A stretch of DNA of 64,000 nucleotides. Source: Oryza sativa Japonica Group. Its lineage: Eukaryota; Streptophyta; Magnoliopsida; Poales; Poaceae. A program made the translations under genes and the position numbers. Positions 36,501-46,900 of this stretch are shown in pieces. Location: contig NC_089041.1 of assembly GCF_034140825.1 (NCBI RefSeq), positions 506,001-570,000 on the forward strand, given 5' to 3'. The notes below the pieces were generated by a model. The model was given only the letters and a program-made list of their open reading frames with translations. It was not told where the DNA came from and searched no databases. The first letter of the stretch is position 1. Every line of letters starts with the position of its first letter.

Positions 36501-38151
36501 TCCTCCTCAACTGGCGAGCTGCATAAGATTATGGTTCTTACGAGTTACTACTTACTACAAAGGTAGGGAGGATATACATAGGCAAAGAGTGCATATTGAG
36601 TCACTAGCAAAATACTAAGAAACAGTTAATGAAGAAGTGGATAGATTGTTACTCCCTCCGTACTCGTAAAGGAAGTCGTTTAGAACAATGTTTAAGTCAA
36701 ACCTTGGGAATATAAATCCTGAATAACTCTCAAGTTGTTGAGTTTAAAAATGTAAAAATTATATGAATAAATTTGTCTTGAAAAATACTTTCATAAAAGT
36801 ATACATATACCACTTTTTAATAAATATTTTTATAGAAATAAGTCAAAGTTGTGTTTTGGAGACCGTGTCGGTGTCCTAAACGACTTCCTTTACAAGTACG
36901 GAGGGAGTACGTCGTAATGTCAGATCTAGAAAGCATATAATGCACGGACAATAGATAGGATTCTGATTGTTTTCCCTTAACCTTGGTGTTTTCCTTGTTT
37001 GATGAGGTTCCTCATCTTCATGACCTCGGCCAGCATAATAGTCATCTTCAGACCCTTCAGATTCAGAGGCAACAACTCCTCTTCTTCCGCTAGCTACTGG
37101 CCACTGCTGATAGCCTCCGTCTTCACTATCCATGCCTGCTGCATCATTTTGCATCACCCGGTCACTAAATTCTCTTTCTGGGGAGCTCTGGACCTTTTCC
37201 CCATCACTTTCTCCTTGATCAAGATCAGCTTGATGAGCTTCAGCTTCGCTTTCTTCTTCCATCCCAACTTGCCCCTCACTTTCACCTTCTCCTTCCGCTT
37301 CACCTTCCCCTCCATTATCAGCCTCACCTTCCACTTCTTCCTGTACAAGCAAATCAATAAGCAAGCATCACATCAGATAGCTGCAGCGGAAGTATACAGA
37401 ATGCATCAATGAAGAACTGGGGCACAAGAAGAGCCTACGAGAGCTAAACTCTGTGGCAAGATCAGCAAGGAATGACGGTTCGATTTTTACACCGTGATAG
37501 GTCCAGTATGTCTCCAAATCACTTGCTACAGCTGGGCACTGAAAAAAACTAGCATTACACACAGAGGATTTACACTTGAGACTGACAGACTTGCGCGCAA
37601 AGTGTGAGGAAACAAAATGATGGAATTCTGAAATGCCAGTGGTGTTCAAGAGGCAATGCTCCATATCACGTCACCTAAAATTACAATAGTTTTGGTCCAA
37701 AAAAGTACAATATTCTACTAGCAAAGCTTATTATCAAGATGTTCCTTTCAGAATTTTCGAACAGATGATTGGGGATCAGCGAAGCAGAAATGTACTGGTT
37801 CATCAAACTGCAGTATCCCAATGGCGAGATTTATTCCAGCCGAACAAACCTAAGCCCTAGCCCCAGGACGGGGGGACAGGAAGCAGGGGAGGGGAGATTT
37901 GAGATTTTTACCGAGTGGTAGCCGGAGCGGGCATGGCCTTCGCTACGGACGTCGTCTTCGTCGTCGTCGTCGTCCACCACCTGGTGGCGAAGCAGCTGCT
38001 GCTGCTGCGGATGCGGGTGGTCGTCCTCGTCGACGACCTCGACGGCCTCGTCGTCATCCTCTTCGTCCTCCGACTGGTCGCCGAAGAGGTTCTGCATCAT
38101 CTGGTTCCTCGTCTCCTCCTCGACATCCCTCTCCCTGTCGCCGCCAGCCAT
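30563..38151 (-). CDS. LEO1: PAF1-complex subunit LEO1 (VIP4 orthologue)
   Basis: Eleven exons encode 667 residues. In coding order: 38151-37912, 37340-36982, 36518-36404, 35930-35748, 35267-35091, 34719-34588, 34477-34298, 32959-32828, 31670-31557, 31468-31241 and 30706-30563. All borders are GT..AG; only the exon 2/3 border is not phase 0. The N-terminal 240 residues are extremely acidic (EDEEDDDEAVEVVDEDD, EGEAEGEGESEG). The Leo1 domain spans about 280-470: PLNLVVPLKQPP, MNVIKVSNIMGIDPKPFDP, RWRTVKNANGTTS, RIVKWKDGTMQLLIGNEVLD, RLLRKMRFMPSSLSSKSHR and KVQKWIES-like KMQKWIESKDPEK. The tail is acidic and then basic (SEREESEYETEGEDIEH, DSDDE end). LEO1 acts in the nucleus with PAF1, CTR9, CDC73 and RTF1 on elongating RNA polymerase II, supporting H3K4 and H3K36 methylation and, in plants, flowering-time control. 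Several introns carry transposon insertions. Confidence 0.96.
32283..32600 (+). mobile_element. LINE 3' fragment in LEO1 intron 8
   Basis: On the strand opposite LEO1, an open stretch encodes MWREIWKHRNNCLWQ ... ANEGALWCLPGVSKLRNLFARSIALAT, typical of the C-terminal region after the reverse transcriptase of plant LINEs. It is followed by a short GC-rich 3' UTR (TGCCGCACCGCCCCTACACA) and an A-rich end (GAGAAAAGAAAAAGG). It is 5'-truncated as usual for LINE insertions. No clear target duplication was found. Confidence 0.65.
36652..36907. mobile_element. Stowaway-type MITE in LEO1 intron 2
   Basis: The ends CTCCCTCCGTACTCGTAAAG and CTTTACAAGTACGGAGGGAG are good inverted repeats, followed inward by GAAGTCGTTTAG and CTAAACGACTTC. 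TA flanks both sides (36650-36651 and 36908-36909). 256 bp, non-coding, well preserved, so fairly young. Confidence 0.93.
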
Positions 38152-38383
38152 CGCCGCCGCCGCCGCCTCTCCTCTCCAATTCTTCTTCAATTGGGGATTT
38201 CTTTCGAAAATGCTGTCAAAAGTGCGGCCGATGGAAGCCGAAAAAATGGGGCGCCTCGCTCGCTCTCCTTCTCCTCCTCCGTAGCCGTAGCCGCCGCCGC
38301 CGGCCGCTGGCCGAGTAGGAGGCCGGAGCTCGGCGCGACGACGACAGGACGCGCTGCCGCAAGGAGGTTCGCCACCGCTGCCG

Positions 38384-38560
38384 CTCCCGGGATGAGCGCG
38401 TCGTCGTACTACCGCCCGCGCCACGCCGCGGCGCTGGACGGAGCGGCGGCCGTGCGGCCTTTGGGGCGCCCCGCGTCGGGCGGCGGCGGCGACGAGTCGC
38501 GAGCCGTGCCGGCAGCGAGAGCGAGATGCTCGCCGGGAAGAGTGGTGGATGGGTGCCCTT
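38384..38560 (+). other. GC-rich open segment beside the LEO1 leader
   Basis: A CG-dense stretch just upstream of LEO1 opens with ATGAGCGCGTCGTCGTACTA (MSASSYYRPRHAAALDG...) and resembles a grass first exon, but no donor leading to further exons was found and the reading ends in AT-rich sequence. It may be a captured exon, a dead gene start, or simply the CpG-rich LEO1 promoter. Confidence 0.3.
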
Positions 38561-38961
38561 GTGTTGGATTGAAATGTTGTGCTAACAGGGGGTTTTTGAT
38601 TGATATAGATTTGTTGGTGTTTCCTTAGGGTGAAATTCCATGTTCCATAACGTGTTTCAGTATAAATTAAAACATTCTCCATCTACTAGGTGTAACATTT
38701 TTTTTTCTAACTAACGAAACAGCGCTCAATTTTGACAAATAAATCGGACGCCCAATTTGTAAGGGTTCCATTTTTTTTTATTTTTCCTTTCTCTTCTTCA
38801 GGTTACTATCGGGCCAAGCGCATTCGTGTTTAAAAAAGTTTTTTTAGAAAAAACAAAATCAAATTTTTTAAAAAAAATACAATATAAATGCATACACTCA
38901 TATAAACATACGCGCACATGCAAGTACCCGAGTGGATAGGTTACACAGCAAGAACCTATTT

Positions 38962-39290
38962 AGGTGGTGGTGTTTGGATCCAGGGACTAAACTTTAGTCC
39001 CTGTCATATCGGATGAATTTGGAGTATTAAACATAGACTACTTATAAAACTAATTACATATAAATAAGAGCTAATTCACATGACAATTTTTTTAAAAACC
39101 TAATTAATCCATAATTAGCGCATGTTTACTGTAGCATCACATAGGCTAATCATGGATTAATTAGGCTCAATAGATTCGTCTCGCAAATTAGTCCAGGGTT
39201 ATAGAATAGGTTTTATTAATAGTCTACGTTTAATATTTATAATTAATGTCCAAACATCCAATCTTTTAGTCCCATCTAAAAGTTGAGCAG
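38962..39290. mobile_element. MITE family X, copy 2 (inverse orientation)
   Basis: Starts GGTGTTTGGATCCAGGGACT and ends with a degenerate complement (TTTTAGTCCCATCTAAAAG). It is the reverse-oriented relative of the copy at 5498-5826. Non-coding. Confidence 0.75.
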
Positions 39291-39599
39291 CACTCATCTC
39301 ACGAAATAAAGTTTTTCTAAATGTGATGTTAAAAAATCATATTTCAACACTTGAATTATTATATTTGGTCTAGATAAATTACATATATGCATGCCTGCAT
39401 TAGTGAAAACTCATGTCAAAAGAAACATATTTTTCCTAGGCGAATGTTTTGTGATGCAGCAATATGTATGGATAATATTTGCTTATGTATCTTGGCTCGA
39501 TTTCACAGAACAACAAAACACCCATCACTAGATATGTTAACAGAGTAGATCACCAAAATATTTAACTTTTGACATCAATCAAATTGGTTGAATGTCTTA

Positions 39600-39720
39600 A
39601 TCCTGGTCCTTGTTGGCACTGTTGTTGGTGTCAAGGAAGCAAGTCATTATGCCATTGCCACCTCCTGTGCTAAGGAAATAGCATACGCATGCTACATCAC
39701 AAATGATCTCGGCTATACAC
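39600..39720 (+). other. Duplicated protein-like remnant (shared with 56985-57055)
   Basis: The word CCATTGCCACCTCCTGTGCT and neighbouring bases recur at 56998-57020. In one frame both read (H)AIATSCAK(E/D)(I/V)A(Y/F)A, and the differences fall mostly at synonymous or conservative positions, suggesting a once-coding fragment. I do not recognise the parent protein. One copy flanks gene A and the other lies in intron 1 of gene C. Confidence 0.4.
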
Positions 39721-40970
39721 TAAGATGAAATGAAACCAACAATAGTTGGTGCGGTCAAAAGTGGCACAAGCCGAAAGCAGTAACTAAAAGACTGAAACAA
39801 TCGGTCCAAAGTTCCAAACACACAATTTATTCATAAAATTTTGAAGTGTTACAAATATATTACATCGCTTCGACTCCGATGTACAAATGTTGCTAGTAAC
39901 TCAGCTCAGTATCACACTATCTGACTCGTCTCATCAACAAACATACCGACATTGAAACAGCAGCACAAGTTTAATTTAACCAGAAATCAATAAACTGAAC
40001 AAAAAAGACAAACAACAGGTAATCCATAACTAATAGCACTGAAATTTCTGCTGATGGAAATTGCAGTATGAACAAAAGTACCTGCTCATCGCAATTATGC
40101 ATCACTTAACAGAAATAACACCAAACATGCAGCTTGGCAGCAAACAAGAGCGACTAGGCGCTTGGCTACCAAGCCCATCTTATAGGCAAAAGGGCAACAC
40201 TGCCTACATGCACCCTAGCAGCTCTGCAGTATTGGAACCCAAGCACTCCCCTCTGGTTCATTGTAAGAGAGTAGTAATATAATATATATGCCAAATCCAA
40301 GCTCAAGTATCATCATAACCCAAGCGGAAACAACTATCCCAACCTTGATAATATTTCAGCACAAAATCATGAAAGAACAAGGGAAAGCAAATTATAAATA
40401 ACAACAATGTCAACTGATTGCAGAACATGCCAAATCACAAACAGTTCGAAGAAACCATTCAAATACAAATCACTTCAAGAATTACCAAAAGAGTTTACCA
40501 TTTACTGAAACAACGCCACAGGTAACTAACTAACCCATGAAAAGAAAAGATGAAACATGATGTCACCTTGCTAGGAAGATGTTTGAGAATAGGTTTCATA
40601 AAACCGTCAATTAAGTACCGGTAATAGTGAACAAAGAAGCGTCTAAACCACAAATGTTTCTGTAATCTTAGCAACATAAGGGATGTTCGGTAAAGCTATA
40701 TATGGCCGCTTTGCAGCCAGCCAATACAGTATCTAGTATTGAAATTTTATGGTAGCAGCAGCCAGGGCAGCCGAACAACCCTATTGTAAACAGATAATCA
40801 AAAGGCAGCATGAAAAAAAAAGTGAGCAAGTTGTGTTTGGGATCTTTGGGTGCACGCAGTAATTAAAGTTGAGAAAAACATATAGTGGTACTGTTACCAC
40901 GGAAAGTTACTCTTAAGTTGTGACACTGGCCTACAAATGAAATTGAGGAGGTAGTAAAAACATTAGGACA

Positions 40971-41260
40971 GCAAGGCTTAAATTAAGGAGGTAATGTTGC
41001 ATCAAGACGACAACGACAAGGCTTAATTTAAGTTTAAGGATGTACTTACTTTAAATCATCAAGCACACAAGGCTTAAATTAAGTAGGTGCTGATACATCA
41101 AGCCCACAAAAGCTTAAATTAAGTAGGTGCTGATACATCAAGCCCACAAGGCTTAAATTAAGTAGGTGCTTCCACAAGGCTTAAATTAAGGAGGTACTAA
41201 TAGATTATAAGACCACAAGGCTAGAATTAAGAAGGTCCTCATAGAGTAAGACCACAGGAC
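40971..41260. repeat. Minisatellite, unit about 25-40 bp
   Basis: Seven or so degenerate units centred on ACAAGGCTTAAATTAAGTAG. The three central ones (about 41060-41160) have the fuller form with GTGCTGATACATCAAGCCC and are nearly identical; the outer ones are diverged or shortened. The array lies within 400 bp of the 3' end of gene A and may be part of its 3' UTR. Confidence 0.9.
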
Positions 41261-41321
41261 ATGGAGATTATTATTTCATAATCTAAAATCGGTCGGCAGC
41301 GATGATTTTACACAGAATAAT

Positions 41322-41927
41322 TTAGGAGGGTGGCATTGGCAACGAGGAGGACATATGGTGGTCAGACTGTTGAGTCTCCTCGAATAGAACATCGTACATC
41401 CCAAAAAATGAGGTGACAAAAAAAACTAGACCAAGATTTTTTGCCCAGGCGACATCATACCAAATGTGCCCTTCGGGCGGTGGCCTGCAATGCAAATTAA
41501 GATGGATAATAAATTAATTAGCTCATCGCATTGATTGATTCATCATATATATAAAAAAAAGGACATGAGTGCTGACGCATATATATGTGATAGATAATGG
41601 ATGGATTAAGTACCTCCCTATGCAAGGATTAGCATAGATCTTGATCCTGTGGGTATTGCGGTGGACATCTCGAGCGGCTCGCTGCCGGATGATGGGATCC
41701 AAGAGCTGTGGCAACCTTTCAAGGTTGGCCTTTTCCATGGCATCGAGATGTCTACGCACCTAGCGATCATCAATTAATCAATCAAATAATCAAAAAGCAA
41801 GCTAAGGCAAGAAGAAGCAAGGAAGGAAGGAAGGAAGGAGACGGAGTAGGGTACGTACGTCTTCCGCGGCCTTGGAGTGGAAGGCGCGCCGGGCTGCCGC
41901 CATCATCCTTGTAGCGGCGAACGACAT
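41322..41927 (-). CDS. Small single-membrane-segment protein A (probably mitochondrial)
   Basis: Three exons, in coding order 41927-41859, 41759-41614 and 41484-41322, give 125 residues. Intron 1 is phase 0 and intron 2 phase 2, with GT..AG borders. The start MSFAATRMMAAARRAFHSKA is rich in Arg, Ala and Ser without acidic residues, a good mitochondrial presequence. A charged helical part follows (VRRHLDAMEKANLERLPQLL), then DVHRNTHRIKIYANPCIGR, PPEGHIWYDVAWAKN and one hydrophobic segment GLVFFVTSFFGMYDVLF (about 90-106). I do not recognise the family. An inner mitochondrial membrane role, for example an accessory subunit, is only a guess. It is divergent from gene B with 325 bp between start codons. 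The clean phases and lack of stops support a real gene. Confidence 0.72.
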
Positions 41928-42252
41928 GGGGATCGAACGGATCTACTCCTCCTGTCCGTCCTGGTTAGGGTTAGGGTTCCACAAGCTCTCTCTCTCTCTC
42001 TCTCGCTCTTCTCCCACCTTTACTTCCAACAAAAAAAAAGGGGATAAATCCGAATCCGGGAAGGGATGAGAAAGAAAAAGCCCAGCCCAGCCCAACCCAG
42101 CCCACCGATAAAATACAAAAGCGATTTCCAAGAGAGAGGAAAGAACGAAAGAAAAACAATAATAAAGAAATATATAAAGCTGAAGCTCAATCCAATTCCA
42201 AACCCTAGCCTTCGTCTTCCTTCCTCCTCGATTCGATTCGATTTGATTCGTG
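41928..42252. promoter_or_regulatory. Bidirectional promoter between genes A and B
   Basis: The 325-bp gap holds the telomere-like run GGTTAGGGTTAGGGTT (41963-41978), a CT microsatellite (41985-42008) and a dense GCCCA array (42079-42105, AGCCCAGCCCAGCCCAACCC and following) that is a site-II-like cluster. Such elements are frequent before nuclear genes for ribosomal and mitochondrial proteins. No clear TATA box is seen. The two start codons face away from each other. Confidence 0.6.
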
Positions 42253-43899
42253 ATGTCGCTCTGCCGCGCTGTGGTGATGCAGTCGCGGGGGCTTCTTCTC
42301 CGCACCCGCCGTCGGACCTTCTCCACCACCGGCGCCACGGATCAAGAGCAGGTAACTAACTCCTATTCTTCCTTCTCACCAAGACCACCGGATCGATACA
42401 CATCTCATCTTTCTGCTCAACTGAATTTCTGTATGCGGCATCGAATATATATGGACTTCACAAACGGCGAAATTGAATGCTCTGGTTCGCTTGTCCCCGC
42501 CTAATTTTAGGCCATTTTCCAATGCACCTAATTTTATTTTTTTTCGCCGGGATATGCACCTAATTTTGGGATTGGGATTCGGTGACATTCCCCCGTGACA
42601 TTCTCAGTGACATTGAGTCACTGACATGTGGGACCCACATGTGTCTGGACCCACATGTCAGTGACTCAATGTCACCGAGAATGTCACAGGGGAATATCAC
42701 CGAATCCCAGTACCTAATTTTGTCCCCTCTAACAGTCAGCAGTAGATAACTGTAGAGAATTTCACTTATGTTACTCCATCTCTAATCCTATTTAGAAATT
42801 GATTCAAAAAAAACTCTTCTTTTTGGTTTCTGTCTATATGTCTTAGAGTTTCCTTATGCGTTGCACATAAATATAGCCTTTATCTGGCCTCTTGGTTTGG
42901 ATACTGAAGGTAAAACATATATAAGATTAAGATGAGATTGGAGAGGTGGTGGGCTACTGGGCTCCTCTTCCCTAACTCCCTAAGACCAACTTAAATCGTC
43001 TTGTATGTGCAAGTTGGCTGGTATTTGTTATATTAGAAGAGATTCTGTTTTTCTCTAAAAGATTAGAAAATGACCGCATGAATGTAACAGTAATACCATG
43101 TATTAGGAGCATGGGCACATAAAACAGTTCTGGAGTTAGAAAGCAGTCGGCTTTCTGATATATGTTAAGAACACACTTGCTGAATGTTCATAGTTAATTT
43201 TCATACTGTGATTACAGGCTCATTTTCATCAGTTACTAATTAAAAAATGTTGTTTTTTAAGTGTTACCGCTGAATCTATATAGGTTCTAAAAGAGTATGT
43301 GAATTTCTCTCATATTTCTAACTTGTAACCTCAGTCCGCCGTATGCTTGTGTGTTTCATTTTCTTCTCTAAATCAGCCGGCGACGTTGAGGCCTATGAAT
43401 GCTTGTCAGTAACAACTCAGCACTAACAATGCTGGTGACTTACCGTCCTCTGATACCATGAGGGAGTAATTGATCATTTTTGTCTTGATTTGTGCTCAAA
43501 CCTGTGAATCCTAATCAGGTCAGAAGGACCAACATCGTCAGAGAAATTGATGAATTGAAGGCGAAGGTGAAGAGGGAAATGATTGAAGATGTCGAGAAGG
43601 TAAAAAGGGTGGAGAATGAAGATAGAAATGTGCTCAGCCGGTATGTGGTTGCTTGCAAGTTTATGTTTGTCATTGTTTTCCACCTTGGTTTCAGGGGCAG
43701 CTTCATATATATGTGTTGTGTATATCATTCGCACAGGTTGTTGACTTTCTGCGGGATGCCCAGGGGTGTATTTCGAGATAATCTAGTGTTTGGATGTAAC
43801 GTAGTTGCGGTGTTTGTTGCATCCGGTGTAGTTGGGGCATGCAGTGCTGGCTGGAGAGATGCGCGGCGTAAGCGTGCAAAGTTTGGTACTAATGCTTGA
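42253..43899 (+). CDS. Small single-membrane-segment protein B (probably mitochondrial)
   Basis: Three exons, 42253-42351, 43519-43640 and 43737-43899, encode 127 residues; intron phases are 0 and 2. The N-terminus (MSLCRAVVMQSRGLLLRTRR, then RTFSTTGATDQEQ) is a strong mitochondrial presequence with a plausible RxFST cleavage region. Exon 2 is a charged helix (IVREIDELKAKVKREM, IEDVEKVKRVENEDRN), possibly coiled coil. Exon 3 has LLTFCGMPRGVFRDNL and a hydrophobic segment VFGCNVVAVFVASGVVGAC (about 91-109), ending in a basic tail. The family is not recognised. Intron 1 (about 1.17 kb) holds hairpin element H. A 5.3-kb LTR begins 38 bp after the stop, so the 3' UTR is split or replaced. Sequence beyond that LTR resembles sequence 3' of gene C. 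Confidence 0.75.
42574..42708. mobile_element. Hairpin element H, copy 2 (in gene B intron 1)
   Basis: 135-bp inverted repeat from GGGATTCGGTGACATTCCCC to GGGAATATCACCGAATCCC, with GAGTCACTGACATGTGGGAC and complement inside, matching the RPL13A intron copy. ACCTAATTTT occurs just outside both ends (42559-42568 and 42711-42721), which could be a target duplication of about 9-10 bp, but the same word also occurs once more nearby. Confidence 0.85.
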
Positions 43900-43937
43900 A
43901 GTTTAATTAGCTGTAATGTTAGATGGAGGAGGGCCTG

Positions 43938-46900
43938 TGTAACACCCTGAAAATTCCTGATAATAAAAATCACTAAAATTTCGAACTTTTTAAAACTTTT
44001 GCATCATGCTGGTTGTTATGATTCCTATTGCTTGCCAAACCATAAATGATCACCAAGAAAGTAAAGAAAAGAACTACATTTAAGCAATAGAAATGATTTA
44101 CGAGAATATATTTAATCCTACAAATAATTATGCACAAGATATTAAAATCAAATAAAAGAAAAGTTATTATTAACCTATTTTATCAAATATTAAAATATTT
44201 GAATAATGTAGGTGGGTGCCATAATATGAGTACACATGAAATGATGATTATTCAAATAAACTGAGCTCTCTGTATATATAATATATATATAATAGAATTA
44301 TGGGAGTATTTAATTCTATATGTAGATCGATATTACACCAAGTTCCTAATTGCATTTAGGGATTGAAATTTAATATATTAAACCCCTCCATATAAACTAA
44401 CATATAAATAAATTGAACTAAAGTGCTATTGTGTTAATAACGGTCTCATTAGAAAATTATAGAATCTTTAATAAACCTTAAATATTGGACAATATTAAAT
44501 TTTGGGCAAATTCACATTTGAACACTTAATACGGTCACCCAAATGCTTAGGAGTAAATACAAATTTAATTTGCAACTTTTCTGAATTTATAAATCAACCA
44601 AAACCCTAAAAGAAGAAAAATAGGAAAACTTTGACAAATATATAATAATAATAAGAATTAACCCTAATTAAAAATTCAAATAAATTATATAAATAAAATA
44701 TGAGTAATATTAATCTAGAATAAATCCATTGGTTGGAATGACACAAATATTGGGTAAACTTCATTTATACAAAATCTAGGATTTATAGAATCAAATTTAC
44801 ACAAGAAATGGACTAAAATCGGGATAAATAGGAAAAGTCACTGTTCATTACGGCATAGGTGTTCGATGTGGTCCCCTAGCCCTCCCCCCTCCTCTCCCAC
44901 CACGGCGCCCTAGCTGGCCGTGCGCCCCGCGCCCCTGCCCCGCTGCGCGCCCGTCCCATCGCCGTGCGCCGAGCCCCGCTCCTCCGCACGTGCCGCCGCC
45001 GTCGCCGTCACGTCGTCGCGTGTCGCCGTCACATCACCGCTCGCCTCGAGCGCCGCGCCGTTGCCGTTGCCGCGCCGTCTCCATCCCGCCGCGCGCCATC
45101 GCCGTCCCGTCGACTCCACTACCGCGCCGCGCGCCGTCCTGTCGCCGCGCCACACTCCATCGCATCGCCGTCGTCTGTCGCGTCGTCTCGAGCCCCTCCC
45201 CTCCGCGCGCGCTGCCGCCGTCGCCCCCGCGTCGTGCCCCATGCCGCGCCACCTCGCGCCCCGCACCCCTACCGCGCCGTGCGCGTCACTGTCGCCACGC
45301 CGCTGTGCCGCTCGCCCGTCGCCATGTGCCGCTGCCGCGCCCCGAGCCCCGCGCCGCTGCGCCATGTCACCTGTCGCCGTCCCGTCGCCGTCGCGCCCCA
45401 CGCCGCCGTGCCGCGTCGCCGTCGTCATTAAGCACTGCCCGCCCCCTCCACCTATATAAACCCCTCCCCCTTGCCGCCCATTGCTTCCCACACCACCCTC
45501 ACCACCTCCCCTCCCTTTCCCCTCTCTTTCCCGTCCCCGGCGTCGCCACCTCTTCGGAAGCCGCCGCCGCCGCTGAGCCGACGCGCCCCGCCGCTGCGCT
45601 GTACCTCGTCGCCGCGCCGTGCTCCGACGTTGACCCCGCCGCCGCGTCTCCGTCGACCCCACCGTCAGTCCGGTGAGCCTTCCCCTCCCCCACCGCTTGA
45701 CGCCGCGCCGTGCCGCCCGCCAGTTCCAGCCGAGCCGCGGGAGGAAGCAAAGAGGTAGCAGAGAGAGAGAAGAGAAAGGAGAGGAGAGATTAGAGTGGGC
45801 CCCACGTGTTTAGTGAATAGTAATTCCCTTCTTAATCTTTATTAGTTGAGTCTATTACATGTGGGTCAGGGTGGTTAAAAATCTAATTATTGAGGTTTTA
45901 TAATCCTGAGTCTATGACATGCGGGCCCTACCGGGTTTAATGGCCGGTTTGACCCTAGTCAAAGGAGTCGGGCCCACCTGTCATTTGCCCATATGATTCC
46001 TTTAGAAAGAAAAATAAAATAAAATAAAAGAAAATAGGAAGACCCCACCTGTCAGTCACTATAGCCTGTGGATAAGGTTGTATTAAAAATAAATGAATTA
46101 GGAACAGTACCATTTCACAATTATTAGAATTAATTCAAATTTGAATCTTTACACTAGCATAACTTATTCATTTTAACTCGGATTTGAGTGAAACTTGAAC
46201 CTAAATTCATCTAAATTCATAAGCTTTCCAATGATATATAATTCACTATTCAATAAAATATATTTATAATTATAAATTAATTAATATCAAATGATTAGAT
46301 AATAGTTAACCTAAATAGTGTGCCAATAAATAAAAAAAATGGATATTGTACAGTAGCATAATTATCTTTAATATGTCTTGTCACTGTAGCAACCAAATAA
46401 ATTAGTTATAATCAATCCTTCAAATTAATGGGTGTAAAGGAAAATATTAGTGCCATTTACTAGCCTATGTCCAAATATAATTAATTCTATGACTTATAAA
46501 TTATTTACATAAAGTTTAGCCTCATATTTTCTAACTAAACTATAAACACACATAGATGAATCTTTAACTTGTTTAGGAGAGTAATCACAGAGCTAGTTGT
46601 ATTTGGACCACTTAAAAAAATTAGTTGATTCAATGTCATGTGAAGTAGAATATATATATATATAGTCGGTTGATATCCATTAGTTAACCAAATAGAGCCA
46701 TCTTAAAATCAACATGTATTGTATAGCTTACAGTAAAAAGAAACTACTCAAATATATGATCCAATAATAAGATATTGTTGCTTACACATAAACTATACAT
46801 CCCATTATAGTGGTACGGTATAGTATTAATTTGCGTGTTGCATATATGAAATTAAGAGAGAGTGTATGACAAACATGTATATTAGATAAATACTAGTTAT

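Noticed and set aside
37831-38682. 283-codon - strand frame spanning the LEO1 start
   Set aside because: It is the LEO1 first exon extended upstream through non-coding leader and downstream into intron; the conserved start is the internal ATG at 38151.
44910-45758. Long overlapping frames of up to 250 codons at 44.9-45.8 kb
   Set aside because: Arg/Ala/Pro-rich in every frame because of CG-rich DNA inside the LTR; no protein domain. Treated as LTR promoter sequence.
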